Shown piece after piece: positions 54,396 to 63,166 of a DNA stretch of 64,000 bases. The stretch lies in assembly GCF_029490015.1 (NCBI RefSeq), contig NZ_CP120468.1, forward strand, positions 186,001 to 250,000, given 5' to 3'. The notes under the pieces are model-generated. The model had not been told where the DNA came from. It saw only the letters and a list, made by a program, of their open reading frames with translations, and did not search any database. Each line of letters opens with the position of its first letter. Position 1 is the stretch's first letter. The translations under genes and the position numbers were made by a program. The stretch comes from Halobaculum limi (GTDB taxonomy: Archaea > Halobacteriota > Halobacteria > Halobacteriales > Haloferacaceae).

Positions 54396-55222
54396 CGTGG
54401 CTCACCGTCGGGGTCGGTGGTCGGATCGGCGGTACCAGCGCCACGACGCTCTCGGCGGTCGACCAGCGACACCTCGTCTTCGCGGTCGAGGAGGCGGTGG
54501 AGGCGGTCGTCGCGGATGAGTCGCGCTCGGTGTCGGGCGACCAACAGCCCACGACCCATGTCGAGCGTGTCCGAGACGGGCGAGACGGTCGACCCCGGCT
54601 GGTCTTCCCACGCGACGGGCACCTCGCGCAGGCGGTAGTCGAGCGCCCCCGCGACGGCGATGAGTTCGATGTCCCACGCGAACCCAGGTTCATACAGGTG
54701 GTCGCGGATACCCATCCACGCCTCGGCTGTGAGCGCCTTCGCGCCACACTGGTAGTCGTACAACTGCGCCTCGAGCAGACGCCGGGCGACCCACGCGAAG
54801 CCGTCGCCGAGGAACCGACGGGCGAGCGTCTGGTGGGAGCGGACGATGGCGTCGGGGTGGCGCCGCGACCCGACGGCCAGGTCGACCGTCCCGTCGACGG
54901 CCGGATCGATGACCGATTCGAACGACTCGGCGGGCGTCGCGCCGTCCGCGTCCGCGAACGCGTACACGTCCGTCGAAAGCGCCTCGAACCCAGCGGTGAT
55001 GGCCGCGCCCTTCCCACGACGGCGCCGAGCCACGTTGCAGTCGACGCCCTCGGGGAGGTCGAGGTCGTCGGGGTCGGTCACCGCGGCGACGCCGACGGGG
55101 GCGTCGAGTTCGACGCGGAGTTCGTCGGGGTCGATGGTGCGACGGATCGAGCGGAGGTACGTTCGGAGCCGACCCGGTTTGGGGTTGTAGGCGGGGACGA
55201 CGACGCCGACGGTCGGCTGCAT
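54392..55222 (-). CDS. GT2 glycosyltransferase, polyprenyl-phosphate sugar transferase type
   Basis: A 276-aa GT-A fold family 2 enzyme, resembling dolichyl-phosphate glucose/mannose synthases. Segments: GVVVPAYNPKPGRL at the N-terminus, KGAAITAGFEAL near 72, the metal-binding FADADGATP (DAD) near 90, GSRRHPDA, and YDYQCGAKAL near 165. It most likely loads a sugar on dolichyl phosphate for lipid or protein glycosylation. A TATA-like GTTTTTATCTAC (55242-55253) lies 26 nt before the ATG, so the GT2-gtrA pair starts here. Confidence 0.92.
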   Translation of the reverse strand: MQPTVGVVVPAYNPKPGRLRTYLRSIRRTIDPDELRVELDAPVGVAAVTDPDDLDLPEGVDCNVARRRRGKGAAITAGFEALSTDVYAFADADGATPAESFESVIDPAVDGTVDLAVGSRRHPDAIVRSHQTLARRFLGDGFAWVARRLLEAQLYDYQCGAKALTAEAWMGIRDHLYEPGFAWDIELIAVAGALDYRLREVPVAWEDQPGSTVSPVSDTLDMGRGLLVARHRARLIRDDRLHRLLDREDEVSLVDRRERRGAGTADPTTDPDGEPR

Positions 55223-55241
55223 AGCCCACGCTTCCGTGTGT

Positions 55242-55253
55242 GTAGATAAAAAC
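55242..55253 (-). promoter_or_regulatory. TATA box of the GT2-GtrA operon
   Basis: GTTTTTATCTAC on the minus strand, centred 26 nt before the ATG at 55222. Confidence 0.5.
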
Positions 55254-55299
55254 GGTGTGAAACGGACGACGTGTGAAGTCGGTCGGGACTCGGCGGCGA

Positions 55300-55551
55300 C
55301 TACCCTGTCAGGAACGAGACGACGAACAGCACGAACCCCGTCACGCCGAGCAGCCCAAATATCGGGAGCGCGAGCACCTCCGCCTGGTCGGGGAGCGATC
55401 CGAGCGCGACGAGTGCGCGGACCGCGAGGTAGCCGAGCACGGCACCGATGAGGCCGAACCCACCGGCGAACACCAGCCGTCGGTCGCCGCGGGGGCCATC
55501 GGTGGTCACCGAGTCCGCTCCACCCGTCGCATCGACGTCGTCGGATGACAC
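55300..55551 (-). CDS. Small two-helix membrane protein
   Basis: An 83-aa protein with a polar acidic head and two membrane helices (FAGGFGLIGAVLGYLAVRAL and FGLLGVTGFVLFVVSFL). GTG 55551 is chosen because GTTAAC lies 27 nt upstream; an ATG at 55572 would add seven basic residues and sit within 7 nt of that box. It lies between the GT2 gene and the divergent DUF2298 gene. Unknown function. Confidence 0.7.
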   Translation of the reverse strand: MSSDDVDATGGADSVTTDGPRGDRRLVFAGGFGLIGAVLGYLAVRALVALGSLPDQAEVLALPIFGLLGVTGFVLFVVSFLTG

Positions 55552-55659
55552 GCGTCTACTCGCGTACCGCATCCCGTTAACCGTTTTCGCCGACTGCCGG
55601 TCCGCTGGCTTCGGCACGGAGGGAAAGGAACTTACCGCACCAGCGACCGGTGAGTACCG

Positions 55660-58065
55660 ATGGAGTACGGTCTCGTCGTCCGCTGGCTCGTCGCGTTTCT
55701 CGCGCTCGCTGCCGTCGGCGTCCCGCTGACGGCGCGGCTGTTCCCCCGCTCGGCGACGCGCGGTGCCGGATTCGCCCTCCCCGTGTCGGCGCTGACGCTC
55801 GGTCTCGTCGCCTTCTGGGCCGGGCGCGTGACGTTCGGGCCGCTCACGCTCGCCGTCGCCCTCGTCGTCCTCTGTGCGCTGGCGGCGGCGTCGCTGCTCG
55901 ACCGAGCGGCCCTCCGTGGCGGGTCGCTCGCGGTCGACGAAGACGCCGTCGACGCCCTCCCTAACCGAACCGTCCTCGTGGAGACGGCGGCGGTGTTCGC
56001 TGTCGCGTTCCTGTTCGTGGTGCTCATCCGTGCGTTCGACCCCGCTGTCGACCCGAGCGCGGGCGAGAAGTTCCTCGACTTCGGACTGCTCAAATCCCTC
56101 TTGCGCGCGACCGCGCTCCCGCCGGAGGACATGTGGTTCGCGGGCGAAGCCGTCCGCTACTACTACGGCGGCCACCTGCTCGCGGCGCTGTTCGCAATGG
56201 TGACGGCGACGCCCGCCCGATTCGCGTACAACCTCGCGCTCGCGGGCTTCTTCGGGATGCTCGTCGTCGCCGTCTACGACCTCGCGGGGAGCGTCGCCGC
56301 GAGTCGCGGGCGCTCGCGCCGCACCGCTGGCCTCCTCGGGGCGTTCCTCGTCGGCCTCGCGGGCAATCTCTGGACTGCTGGCTGGGCGCTCCTCCAAGCG
56401 TTCCCGGCGGGCCTGCGCTCGACCGTCGGCGGGGTCATCGGCTTCGACCCCGCACCCATCGCGGACGCGCCGTTCTCCTACTGGACGGCGAGCCGCGTCA
56501 TCCCCGGCACCATCAACGAGTTCCCGCTGTTCGGGTGGCTCAACGGCGACCTCCACGCCCACATGACGATGACGCCGTTCCTCCTGCTGGGAGCGGCGCT
56601 GGCGTTCGCGCTGTACCGCACTCCGGAGTCGGAGACGCGCCGTCGTCGCCTCCTCCTGTTCGGGGCGATTCCCCTCCTCGGCGGCTTCCAAGCCGTCGTC
56701 GACACCTGGAGTTTCCCGAGCGTCTTCGGACTGGCGTGGCTCGCGGTCGCCGCCGCGCCCGCCGCGCCGCGTACGCTCCTGCCCGGTCCGCTGGCCGCTC
56801 GCGTCGACGATCTCCTCGGCGAGACGGGCGACGCCGTCGCCGACGGCGGGCGACGCCTCAGCGACGAACTCGCGCGACCCGCCGTCGCCGCCGGCCTCGT
56901 CGCTGGGGCGGGCATCCTCGCACTCGTCGTCGCCGCGCCGTTCCTCGTCGGCGCGGTGACCGGGAGCGGCAGCGAGCGGTCGCTCGCGGTGTTGCCCATC
57001 GAGATGCGCTCGACGCTCAACGGCCTGCTCATCGTCCACGGCGCGTTCGTGGCGACGTTCCTCGTCGGCCTGCTGGGTGCGGTCGGGCGCTCGCGCCCGC
57101 TCGCCGTCGTCGGCGGTATCGGTGCGCTGACGGCCGCGGGTATCGCGGTCGGCCTCCCCGCGCTGGGCCCGTTCGGCGCACTCCTCGTCCTCGGGTGGGT
57201 TGCGCTCAGAACGGACCGCGCCGGGTTCGAGACGGTCCTCGTCGTCGGCGGTGCGGGTCTCGCACTCGTGGTCGAACTCGTCTTCCTGAACGAGCAGGCC
57301 GGGCCGGGACGGATGAACACCGTGTTCAAGACGTACGCGCAGGTGTGGCCGCTGTGGGCCGCCGCCGCGGGCGTCGTCCTCACGGGCCTGCTTGCGGCGG
57401 TTCCGCGTCCGGACGCCTCGCGACTGTGGCCGAGCGAGCGAACCCGCGACATCGGGGCGACGGTGTTCGTCGCACTCCTCCTCGTCTCGACAGGCGCGTA
57501 CGCTGTCTTCGCGGTGCCCGTCCACATCGACGAGGGCTACCCCGAGGAGCCGACGCTCGACGGTAAGCACTTCGTCTCCGTGTATCACCCCAGCGAGGAG
57601 CGAGCCATCGATTGGCTCGACGACCGCGAGGGCCAGCCTGCGATGCTGTCGGCTCCGGCGACGAGCGTGTATCCGGGCGCGGAGAACCGCTACGGCCACT
57701 CCCCGCAGATGTACCGCTGGCAGGCGAGTCCCGCCGCCAGCCTCACCGGCCTCCCGACGGTCGCTGGCTGGCATCACGAAGTCGGCTATCGTGGGCCGGA
57801 GGCGTACTTCTCGCGGGTGCGTGCTGTCGACGACGCGTACACTTCGAAAGCCGCCGCCGTCGAGGTGCTGCGCGAGTACGACGTGCAGTACGTCTGGGTC
57901 GGCCCCGCCGAGCGCACCCGCTACGCGGACTTCGGGATGATCGACTTCGACTCGATCCAAGGCGTCGAACGCGTGGAGGCGGCGTCGACGCCGACGGTGA
58001 CGGTGTACCGCGTGACGAACGCGGAGTTGCCCGCGGCGAGTACGGTCAACTCGACCGACGGGTAG
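55660..58065 (+). CDS. DUF2298 large multi-pass membrane protein
   Basis: An 801-aa protein of the archaeal/chloroflexi DUF2298 family with about 15-18 membrane helices. Conserved landmarks: WFAGEAVRYYYGGHLLAA near residue 165, FPLFGWLNGDLHAHMT near 288 and NTVFKTYAQVWPLWA near 550. The DLHAH motif and tyrosine-rich loop resemble membrane glycosyltransferases of the GT-C type, and the C-terminal soluble part (from 625) may face outside. A role in lipid-linked sugar transfer is inferred, supported by GT2 and GtrA genes nearby. Its last 20 nt overlap the convergent gene. Confidence 0.9.
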   Translation: MEYGLVVRWLVAFLALAAVGVPLTARLFPRSATRGAGFALPVSALTLGLVAFWAGRVTFGPLTLAVALVVLCALAAASLLDRAALRGGSLAVDEDAVDALPNRTVLVETAAVFAVAFLFVVLIRAFDPAVDPSAGEKFLDFGLLKSLLRATALPPEDMWFAGEAVRYYYGGHLLAALFAMVTATPARFAYNLALAGFFGMLVVAVYDLAGSVAASRGRSRRTAGLLGAFLVGLAGNLWTAGWALLQAFPAGLRSTVGGVIGFDPAPIADAPFSYWTASRVIPGTINEFPLFGWLNGDLHAHMTMTPFLLLGAALAFALYRTPESETRRRRLLLFGAIPLLGGFQAVVDTWSFPSVFGLAWLAVAAAPAAPRTLLPGPLAARVDDLLGETGDAVADGGRRLSDELARPAVAAGLVAGAGILALVVAAPFLVGAVTGSGSERSLAVLPIEMRSTLNGLLIVHGAFVATFLVGLLGAVGRSRPLAVVGGIGALTAAGIAVGLPALGPFGALLVLGWVALRTDRAGFETVLVVGGAGLALVVELVFLNEQAGPGRMNTVFKTYAQVWPLWAAAAGVVLTGLLAAVPRPDASRLWPSERTRDIGATVFVALLLVSTGAYAVFAVPVHIDEGYPEEPTLDGKHFVSVYHPSEERAIDWLDDREGQPAMLSAPATSVYPGAENRYGHSPQMYRWQASPAASLTGLPTVAGWHHEVGYRGPEAYFSRVRAVDDAYTSKAAAVEVLREYDVQYVWVGPAERTRYADFGMIDFDSIQGVERVEAASTPTVTVYRVTNAELPAASTVNSTDG

Positions 58066-58930
58066 CCGACCGCGACCGGCCGACGACGCGGAGACTCCGG
58101 CCGAGGACAAACCCGGCCGATCCGAGGACGACCGCGAACGCCGACGCCGCGACGACGGCGAGCGTGACGTCCACCGCCAAGCCGCCGCCGCTGATACCGC
58201 TGCGCAGGTAGTGGAGTCCCGTGCCGCCGAACAACGGCGCGAACACCATCACCCACGCGACGAGCAGGCCACCACCCCGCAGCGCCGGCACCGCCGCGAC
58301 CGCAACCCACGCGAGGATGATGACCGCACCGACCGCCGGATTACTGTATATCGGGGCGAGCGGAAAGAACAGTTCGGGGACGGAGACCGTCGTCATCGTT
58401 GGCGGCGCTTCGGGAGCGGAGCCGACGACGGCGGCCGCACTAATGAGGAGTCCCCCAGCGACGGCGAGCCATCGGAACGCCGTCTCTCGTGGACCGACGA
58501 GCACCCCACGGAAATCGTCGGCGACGACGCCGCTGTCGCTGGCGTCACGGTCGATCCACCGACCGAGTGCGTACCCCGCGGTACCGACGACGCCTGCGGC
58601 GAGGGCCGCGAAGCCGAGTGGAATGGCGACCGATTCGGGTGAAGTGACGGGTCTACGGACGAATCCCGCCCACAGCCAGCCGACGACGAGACCGAACACG
58701 AGCAACCAACTGCCGACGATACCGTCGTTCAACCGGGCGTTCGTCGCCGCGAGCGCCCCGCCGACGAGGACGAACGTGGCGACGAAGGAGGAGACTCGAT
58801 CGAAGAGCGCGGGAACGGCGGCGAACAGGTAGCCAATCAGGGCCAGCCCGAGTGCGGCCGCGAACACCGCAAGCGACCGGTAGGGGTCGCGGCCGAGGAG
58901 GGCGTCACGGAGGTCGTTCGTGGAGGACAC
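58046..58930 (-). CDS. Multi-pass membrane protein of unknown function
   Basis: A 294-aa hydrophobic protein with about eight helices and no recognisable transport or enzyme motif. GTG 58930 (VSSTNDLRDALLG) is selected because a T5-containing TATA-like CTTTTTCGGC is 27 nt upstream. Its 3' end overlaps the DUF2298 gene by 20 nt in the convergent sense, so each mRNA would carry antisense to the other. The pairing with DUF2298 suggests a related envelope function, which is only inference. Confidence 0.78.
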   Translation of the reverse strand: MSSTNDLRDALLGRDPYRSLAVFAAALGLALIGYLFAAVPALFDRVSSFVATFVLVGGALAATNARLNDGIVGSWLLVFGLVVGWLWAGFVRRPVTSPESVAIPLGFAALAAGVVGTAGYALGRWIDRDASDSGVVADDFRGVLVGPRETAFRWLAVAGGLLISAAAVVGSAPEAPPTMTTVSVPELFFPLAPIYSNPAVGAVIILAWVAVAAVPALRGGGLLVAWVMVFAPLFGGTGLHYLRSGISGGGLAVDVTLAVVAASAFAVVLGSAGFVLGRSLRVVGRSRSATRRSS

Positions 58931-59028
58931 GTCGACCGTTCGACGGGCGGGCCGAAAAAGCTGGGAGACGTGTGGCTCCGAACGGAGCGCACAGTCGAGT
59001 CGCAACCGTCGCGAGAACGAGCCCCGAC

Positions 59029-59295
59029 TTAGACGGTGAGGTCGCCGCCCTTCTTCACGATGTCGAGCGCCTCGGCGTCGATGGTGTCAACGTCGAGCCA
59101 GTGGGGGACGTACTCCTTCTTCTCGAATCTCTCGCGCTCGTCGTCGGTGCCGATGGTACACCACAACTGCGGCTCGTCGGGACCGTGGTACTCGCCCTGG
59201 CGCTGGACGGAGAAGACGCGCATCTCCTCGCCGTCGTAGTTGATGACGCCGTCCTTGCGGAGGCCGGGGTCGCCGTGGACGATGAGCTTCTTCAT
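59029..59295 (-). CDS. Small haloarchaeal protein, HAH_0734-like
   Basis: An 88-aa protein with VHGDPGLRKDGVINYDGEE at the start and GEYHGPDEPQLWCTIGTDDE in the middle. From memory it belongs to the haloarchaeal HAH_0734 family, whose role is not known. ATG 59295 has a TATA-like CTTAG 27 nt upstream. The mix of short strands and a conserved Trp-Cys suggests a compact soluble protein. Confidence 0.8.
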   Translation of the reverse strand: MKKLIVHGDPGLRKDGVINYDGEEMRVFSVQRQGEYHGPDEPQLWCTIGTDDERERFEKKEYVPHWLDVDTIDAEALDIVKKGGDLTV

Positions 59296-59443
59296 ACGCC
59301 GGGGTTGGCGGGTTCGTACACTAAGGGTTTCGATGCCGCGCGTGGCGGCGGATCGCACCGACGCAGGCCCGAGTCAGTCGCACGATCCACGGCTGGAACG
59401 ACCGAGTCAGTCGAGCCAGCGTCACCACCGGTCACCGGCGCTG

Positions 59444-60151
59444 TCACGCCTCGTGCCGCAACGCCAGTGAGTACATCCGACCCGTCGGGTCCGCACCCTC
59501 CGCAGCCAGTCGTTCGGCCCGGCGCAGGAGTGGGTCGGCGACCTCGTCCGGGACCGCCGTCGCGGCTCGTCGTGCCGCGTCGACGTGTGCATCCATATGC
59601 TCCTGCGTCCACGGCACCGGGTCGAGGAGCGTCGTCGTCCGCTCGTGGGTCCACCCGTGGCCCTCGAACAGGGTTCGGAGTTCGTCCGCCGGGTAGAACA
59701 CGTAGGCCGGTCGCGCCGCGGCGAGTTCTGCGAGCGCGTTCTCGACGGCGAAGAGCCGCCTGATACGGGAGTCGGATGGGTGGGGACCGTAGTCGTCGAT
59801 CACGAGCCAGCCACCGGGAGCGGCGACCCGCGTTAGCTCGGCGGCGACGGCCGCAGCCGTCTCGTTCGGCAAGACGTTGAACAGTCCGTGCGCCACCACC
59901 ACGTCGACAGTGTCGTCCGGGAGTGGGATCGCACCGAGATTCGCTTGGAGGACCGTCGCCGCCGGACAGCGCTCGCGTACCGTCTCAGCGTGGTCGACCT
60001 CGTCCGTCACCGAGTACACCGTCTCCGCGTCGGCCGCGAGGAGTCCCGCGGTCCCGTTGCCGACTCCAGCACCGGCTTCCAGTGCCGTCGCGCCCTCGAC
60101 GGGCACCGCTTCGAGTGCGTTCGTCACGGTGTCTGGGATGGAATCGGTCAC
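59444..60151 (-). CDS. Class I SAM-dependent methyltransferase
   Basis: A 235-aa Rossmann-fold methyltransferase. Motif I EAGAGVGNGTAGL binds AdoMet, the Asp/Glu after beta-2 is in SVTDEVDH, LPDDTVDVVVAHGLFNVLP is motif II/III and GGWLVIDDYG the post-motif. GTG 60151 is supported by a TATA-like ACATTTTTTGG about 29 nt upstream; a TTG at 60178 would lie on that box. Substrate unknown. Confidence 0.86.
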   Translation of the reverse strand: MTDSIPDTVTNALEAVPVEGATALEAGAGVGNGTAGLLAADAETVYSVTDEVDHAETVRERCPAATVLQANLGAIPLPDDTVDVVVAHGLFNVLPNETAAAVAAELTRVAAPGGWLVIDDYGPHPSDSRIRRLFAVENALAELAAARPAYVFYPADELRTLFEGHGWTHERTTTLLDPVPWTQEHMDAHVDAARRAATAVPDEVADPLLRRAERLAAEGADPTGRMYSLALRHEA

Positions 60152-60174
60152 GTGTCGATCGTACCGACCGCGTG

Positions 60175-60216
60175 CCAAAAAATGTCAGCTAAAACGACGC
60201 AGGGAAGACGTCTTCC
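60175..60216 (-). promoter_or_regulatory. Methyltransferase promoter with upstream palindrome
   Basis: TATA-like ACATTTTTTGG (60175-60185) precedes the GTG at 60151 by about 29 nt. A perfect 14-bp palindrome, GGAAGACGTCTTCC (60203-60216), lies just upstream where an activator or repressor could bind. Confidence 0.45.
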
Positions 60217-60360
60217 TGAGACTGCTGGGGAACGTTGTACAGTGGACGGTAGCCGGGCGTCGTGACGACTGGTCGGTCTGCGCTCCGAGTCGCTCCGTGA
60301 CAGGAGTCGCTGTGTGTCGGTTAGAAGAGATCCGGACGGGGTCGGGCGCGGTCCGCCCGT

Positions 60361-61113
60361 CTACCCGCCGAGGTAGAGCTTCGACACTTCGGGGTTGTCC
60401 AGCAGGTCGTCGGCGTCGTCCGCGTACGCGACGCTCCCCTGGTCGAGGACGTAGCCGGTGTCGGAGATGGCCAGTCCCTTCCGAGCGTTCTGCTCGACCA
60501 TCAGGATGGCCGTGCCGAGTTCGTTGACCTCCTGCACGTCGGCGAACACCTCGTCTGCGGTGTTGGGCGCGAGCCCCGCCGACGGCTCGTCGATGAGCAG
60601 GACGTCCGGTTCCATCACGAGCGCACGGGCGAATGCCAACACCTGTCGTTGGCCGCCCGAGAGCGTCCGCGCCTTCGCCGTCCGCTTCTCTTCGAGGATG
60701 GGGAAGCGGTCGTACAGTTGTTCGAGGACGGGTTCGAGGTCGTCGTCGCGGGCGACCCCGCCCATCCGGAGGTTCTCCTCAATGGAGAGCGTCCCGAACA
60801 CGTTGTCCGTCTGCGGGACGTAGCCGATGCCGATGCGGACGATTTCTTCGGGTGCGGTGCCACCGATGTCGTCGCCGTGATAGCGGACGTGCCCCTGCCA
60901 CGGCGTCAACATCCCGAACACCGTCTTGAGGACGGTCGACTTCCCGGCCCCGTTCGGACCGACGAGACACGCGATCTCGCCCTCCGAGAGCGTGAGCGAG
61001 AGGTCGTCGAGCACCTGCACGTCGCCGTAGCCGCTGTCGACGTTCTCGACGGAGAGGATGACGTCGTCTCCGTCGGCAGTAGCGGCGGCGGTGGCGTCGG
61101 CCTGCTGGCTCAT
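60361..61113 (-). CDS. livF: HAAT-family ABC transporter ATPase, LivF type (second system)
   Basis: A 250-aa nucleotide-binding subunit. Walker A is GPNGAGKS near residue 51, signature LSGGQRQVLAFARAL, Walker B LLIDEPSAGLAP and H-loop VEQN. A short Ala-rich leader precedes the domain. It is the last gene of the second operon; ATG 61113 overlaps the livG stop. It is clearly distinct in sequence from the livF at 3201-4085, so the two operons are old paralogues, not a recent duplication. Confidence 0.94.
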   Translation of the reverse strand: MSQQADATAAATADGDDVILSVENVDSGYGDVQVLDDLSLTLSEGEIACLVGPNGAGKSTVLKTVFGMLTPWQGHVRYHGDDIGGTAPEEIVRIGIGYVPQTDNVFGTLSIEENLRMGGVARDDDLEPVLEQLYDRFPILEEKRTAKARTLSGGQRQVLAFARALVMEPDVLLIDEPSAGLAPNTADEVFADVQEVNELGTAILMVEQNARKGLAISDTGYVLDQGSVAYADDADDLLDNPEVSKLYLGG

Positions 61114-61985
61114 ACACCACCACCTCCGAGGTACGCGTCGATCACGCGGTCGTCGCCGCGCACCCCGTCGGGCGACCCCTCGACCAGGACGCTCCCGCGG
61201 TCGAGGACGACGATCGGGTCGGCGAGATTCATAATGAACTCCATATCGTGTTCGATGATCAGGAAGGTGATGCCCTCCTCCTCGTTGAGGCGGGCGATGT
61301 GGTCGCGGAGTTTGTTCGCCAGCGTCGGGTTGACCCCGGCGACGGGCTCGTCCAGCAGCAGGATCTCAGGCTCCGCGAGCATCGCACGCGCGAGTTCGAC
61401 CAGTTTCATCTGGCCGCCAGAGAGGTCGGTCGCCGCTTGGGTCGCGAGGTGGCCAATCTCGAACTCTTCGAGGATCTGCTGGGCGTCCTCGAGGTTCGCA
61501 CGCTCCTCCTCGTGGACGGTGTCGCCGCTTGTGAACAGCGAGATGAACGACTCGCCCGTCTGCGTCTGCGGGCCGACGAGCATCGCCTCGCGGACGGTCA
61601 TCCCCTCCAACTTCCGGGGAGTCTGGAACGTCCGGATGAGGCCCTCGTCGGCGATTTCGTGCGGCTTGGCGTCAGTCACGTCGACGCCGTTGACGCGAAC
61701 CGATCCCTCGTCTTCGTCGTAGAAGCCCGAGATGAGGTTGAACAGTGTCGACTTCCCGGCACCGTTGGGGCCGATGAGCCCCGTGATGGTGCCGCGTTCT
61801 ACCTCGAAAGAGGCGTCGTCGGTGGCGACGAGGCCACCGAACGTCTTGCGGAGACCGTCGACTTCGAGGACGACGTTCTCCTTGTCGAGGTTCGCCCCCT
61901 CGTAGACCGCCGGTGACTCCGTCTCGGGCGCGTCCGCAGCCTCAGCGGCCTCCGCGCTCTCGGCGGTGTCGGCCGTGTCGCTCAC
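61110..61985 (-). CDS. livG: HAAT-family ABC transporter ATPase, LivG type (second system)
   Basis: A 291-aa nucleotide-binding subunit. Walker A GPNGAGKS near residue 75, signature LSGGQMKLVELARAM, Walker B LLLDEPVAGVNP and EHDMEFIM H-loop. A 37-residue Ala/Glu/Asp-rich leader is an acidic extension not needed for the fold. The start is GTG 61985, overlapping the livM stop. Confidence 0.94.
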   Translation of the reverse strand: MSDTADTAESAEAAEAADAPETESPAVYEGANLDKENVVLEVDGLRKTFGGLVATDDASFEVERGTITGLIGPNGAGKSTLFNLISGFYDEDEGSVRVNGVDVTDAKPHEIADEGLIRTFQTPRKLEGMTVREAMLVGPQTQTGESFISLFTSGDTVHEEERANLEDAQQILEEFEIGHLATQAATDLSGGQMKLVELARAMLAEPEILLLDEPVAGVNPTLANKLRDHIARLNEEEGITFLIIEHDMEFIMNLADPIVVLDRGSVLVEGSPDGVRGDDRVIDAYLGGGGV

Positions 61986-63166
61986 GAGCCATCACCTCCG
62001 TCGGCCGCGTGCGGTCGCTGGCGGTCCCCGTGGTCGGGGACGTCTGCCTCGTCGACGGCCGAGGGCCAGATGAGTTCACGCTGCGGCGGGAGGACGCCCT
62101 CCGGCCGGAAGCGCATAATGAGGATGATCAACGCGCCGACCGCAAGCAGGCGGAGTGGCCCGATGTCGAGCGTGATGAACTCGACGCTGTTGAGGAAGCG
62201 CGTCCCTTCGCGGATGGCGATGACGACGAAGCCGCCGAACATCGCCCCCCGGTTGGAGCCACTCCCGCCGAGGATGACCGCGATCCACACGTAGAACGTG
62301 TTGATCGGCTCGAAGTCGCCGGGGCTGACGAACAGGTTCAGGTGCGTGTAGAACACTCCCGCCAGCGCCATAATGACGCTGCCGAGAACGAACGACTGCA
62401 TCTTGAACCCGTACGTGTTCTTGCCCAGTGCCTCCGCGAGGTCCTCGTCGCCGCGGATGGTCCGCAGGACGCGCCCCCACGGCGAGCGGTGTGCTCGCTG
62501 GAGGATCAGGAACGTCACGCCGACGAACACGAACACGAGGCCGACGTTCAACAACGCCTGATAGAACGGTTGGTTCAACACGATGGGACTCCCCGGAATG
62601 ATCTCGATCCGGAGACCGGGCATCGCCTGCGGGAACGTCGACAGCACGGGCCAGCCCTCGAAGAAGCCGGGAATCCCGCGCAGACCGGCGCTGCCGTTCG
62701 TGTACTCACGTTCGTTCAGCACCACCAGCCTGACGACCTCCGCGAGGCCGAGCGAGGCGATGGCGAGGTAGTCCGCACGCAGTCGCAGCGTCGGAATGCC
62801 GATGATCACCGCGACGACGGCCGCGAGCGCGAGGCCCACGACCAGTCCCAGTAGCGGATTGAGTCCGCCCGCGATGGGGGAGTTGTCGGCCGTCAACAGC
62901 GCCGAGCCGTACGCGCCCAAGCCGAAGAACGCCGCCACGGAGAAGTTGATCAGCCCGGTGTACCCCCACTGGGCGTTCAGCCCGAACGACAGCAGGACGT
63001 ACATCCCGACCAGTCCGAGCAGGTACAGGAAGTACGTCGGCCCGAGGCCGCCGGTGACGAGACCGATGAACAGCAGGCCGAGCAAGCCGCCGATGAACGC
63101 GACGACGCCCTGTTCGGTACGTGTCAAGTCGGTGAACGACTCGCGCACGCCGCCGATGGCGCTCAC
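61982..63166 (-). CDS. livM: HAAT-family ABC permease, LivM type (second system)
   Basis: A 394-aa permease with eight to ten helices; GYTGLINFSVAAFFGLGAYG is the LivM core motif and RADYLAIASLGLAE the EAA-like cytoplasmic loop. GTG 63166 overlaps the livH stop by 4 nt. The C-terminal 35 residues are polar (VDEADVPDHGDRQRPHAAD). The binding protein of this system is not in the window and should lie to the right or elsewhere. Confidence 0.93.
   Translation of the reverse strand: MSAIGGVRESFTDLTRTEQGVVAFIGGLLGLLFIGLVTGGLGPTYFLYLLGLVGMYVLLSFGLNAQWGYTGLINFSVAAFFGLGAYGSALLTADNSPIAGGLNPLLGLVVGLALAAVVAVIIGIPTLRLRADYLAIASLGLAEVVRLVVLNEREYTNGSAGLRGIPGFFEGWPVLSTFPQAMPGLRIEIIPGSPIVLNQPFYQALLNVGLVFVFVGVTFLILQRAHRSPWGRVLRTIRGDEDLAEALGKNTYGFKMQSFVLGSVIMALAGVFYTHLNLFVSPGDFEPINTFYVWIAVILGGSGSNRGAMFGGFVVIAIREGTRFLNSVEFITLDIGPLRLLAVGALIILIMRFRPEGVLPPQRELIWPSAVDEADVPDHGDRQRPHAADGGDGS

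Noticed and set aside
55300-58110. 936-codon minus-strand frame opposite the DUF2298 gene
   Set aside because: The bulk is antisense to a clear membrane-protein gene and reads as Arg/Glu/Gly low complexity. Only the last 83 codons (55300-55551) are kept as a small gene with its own promoter.
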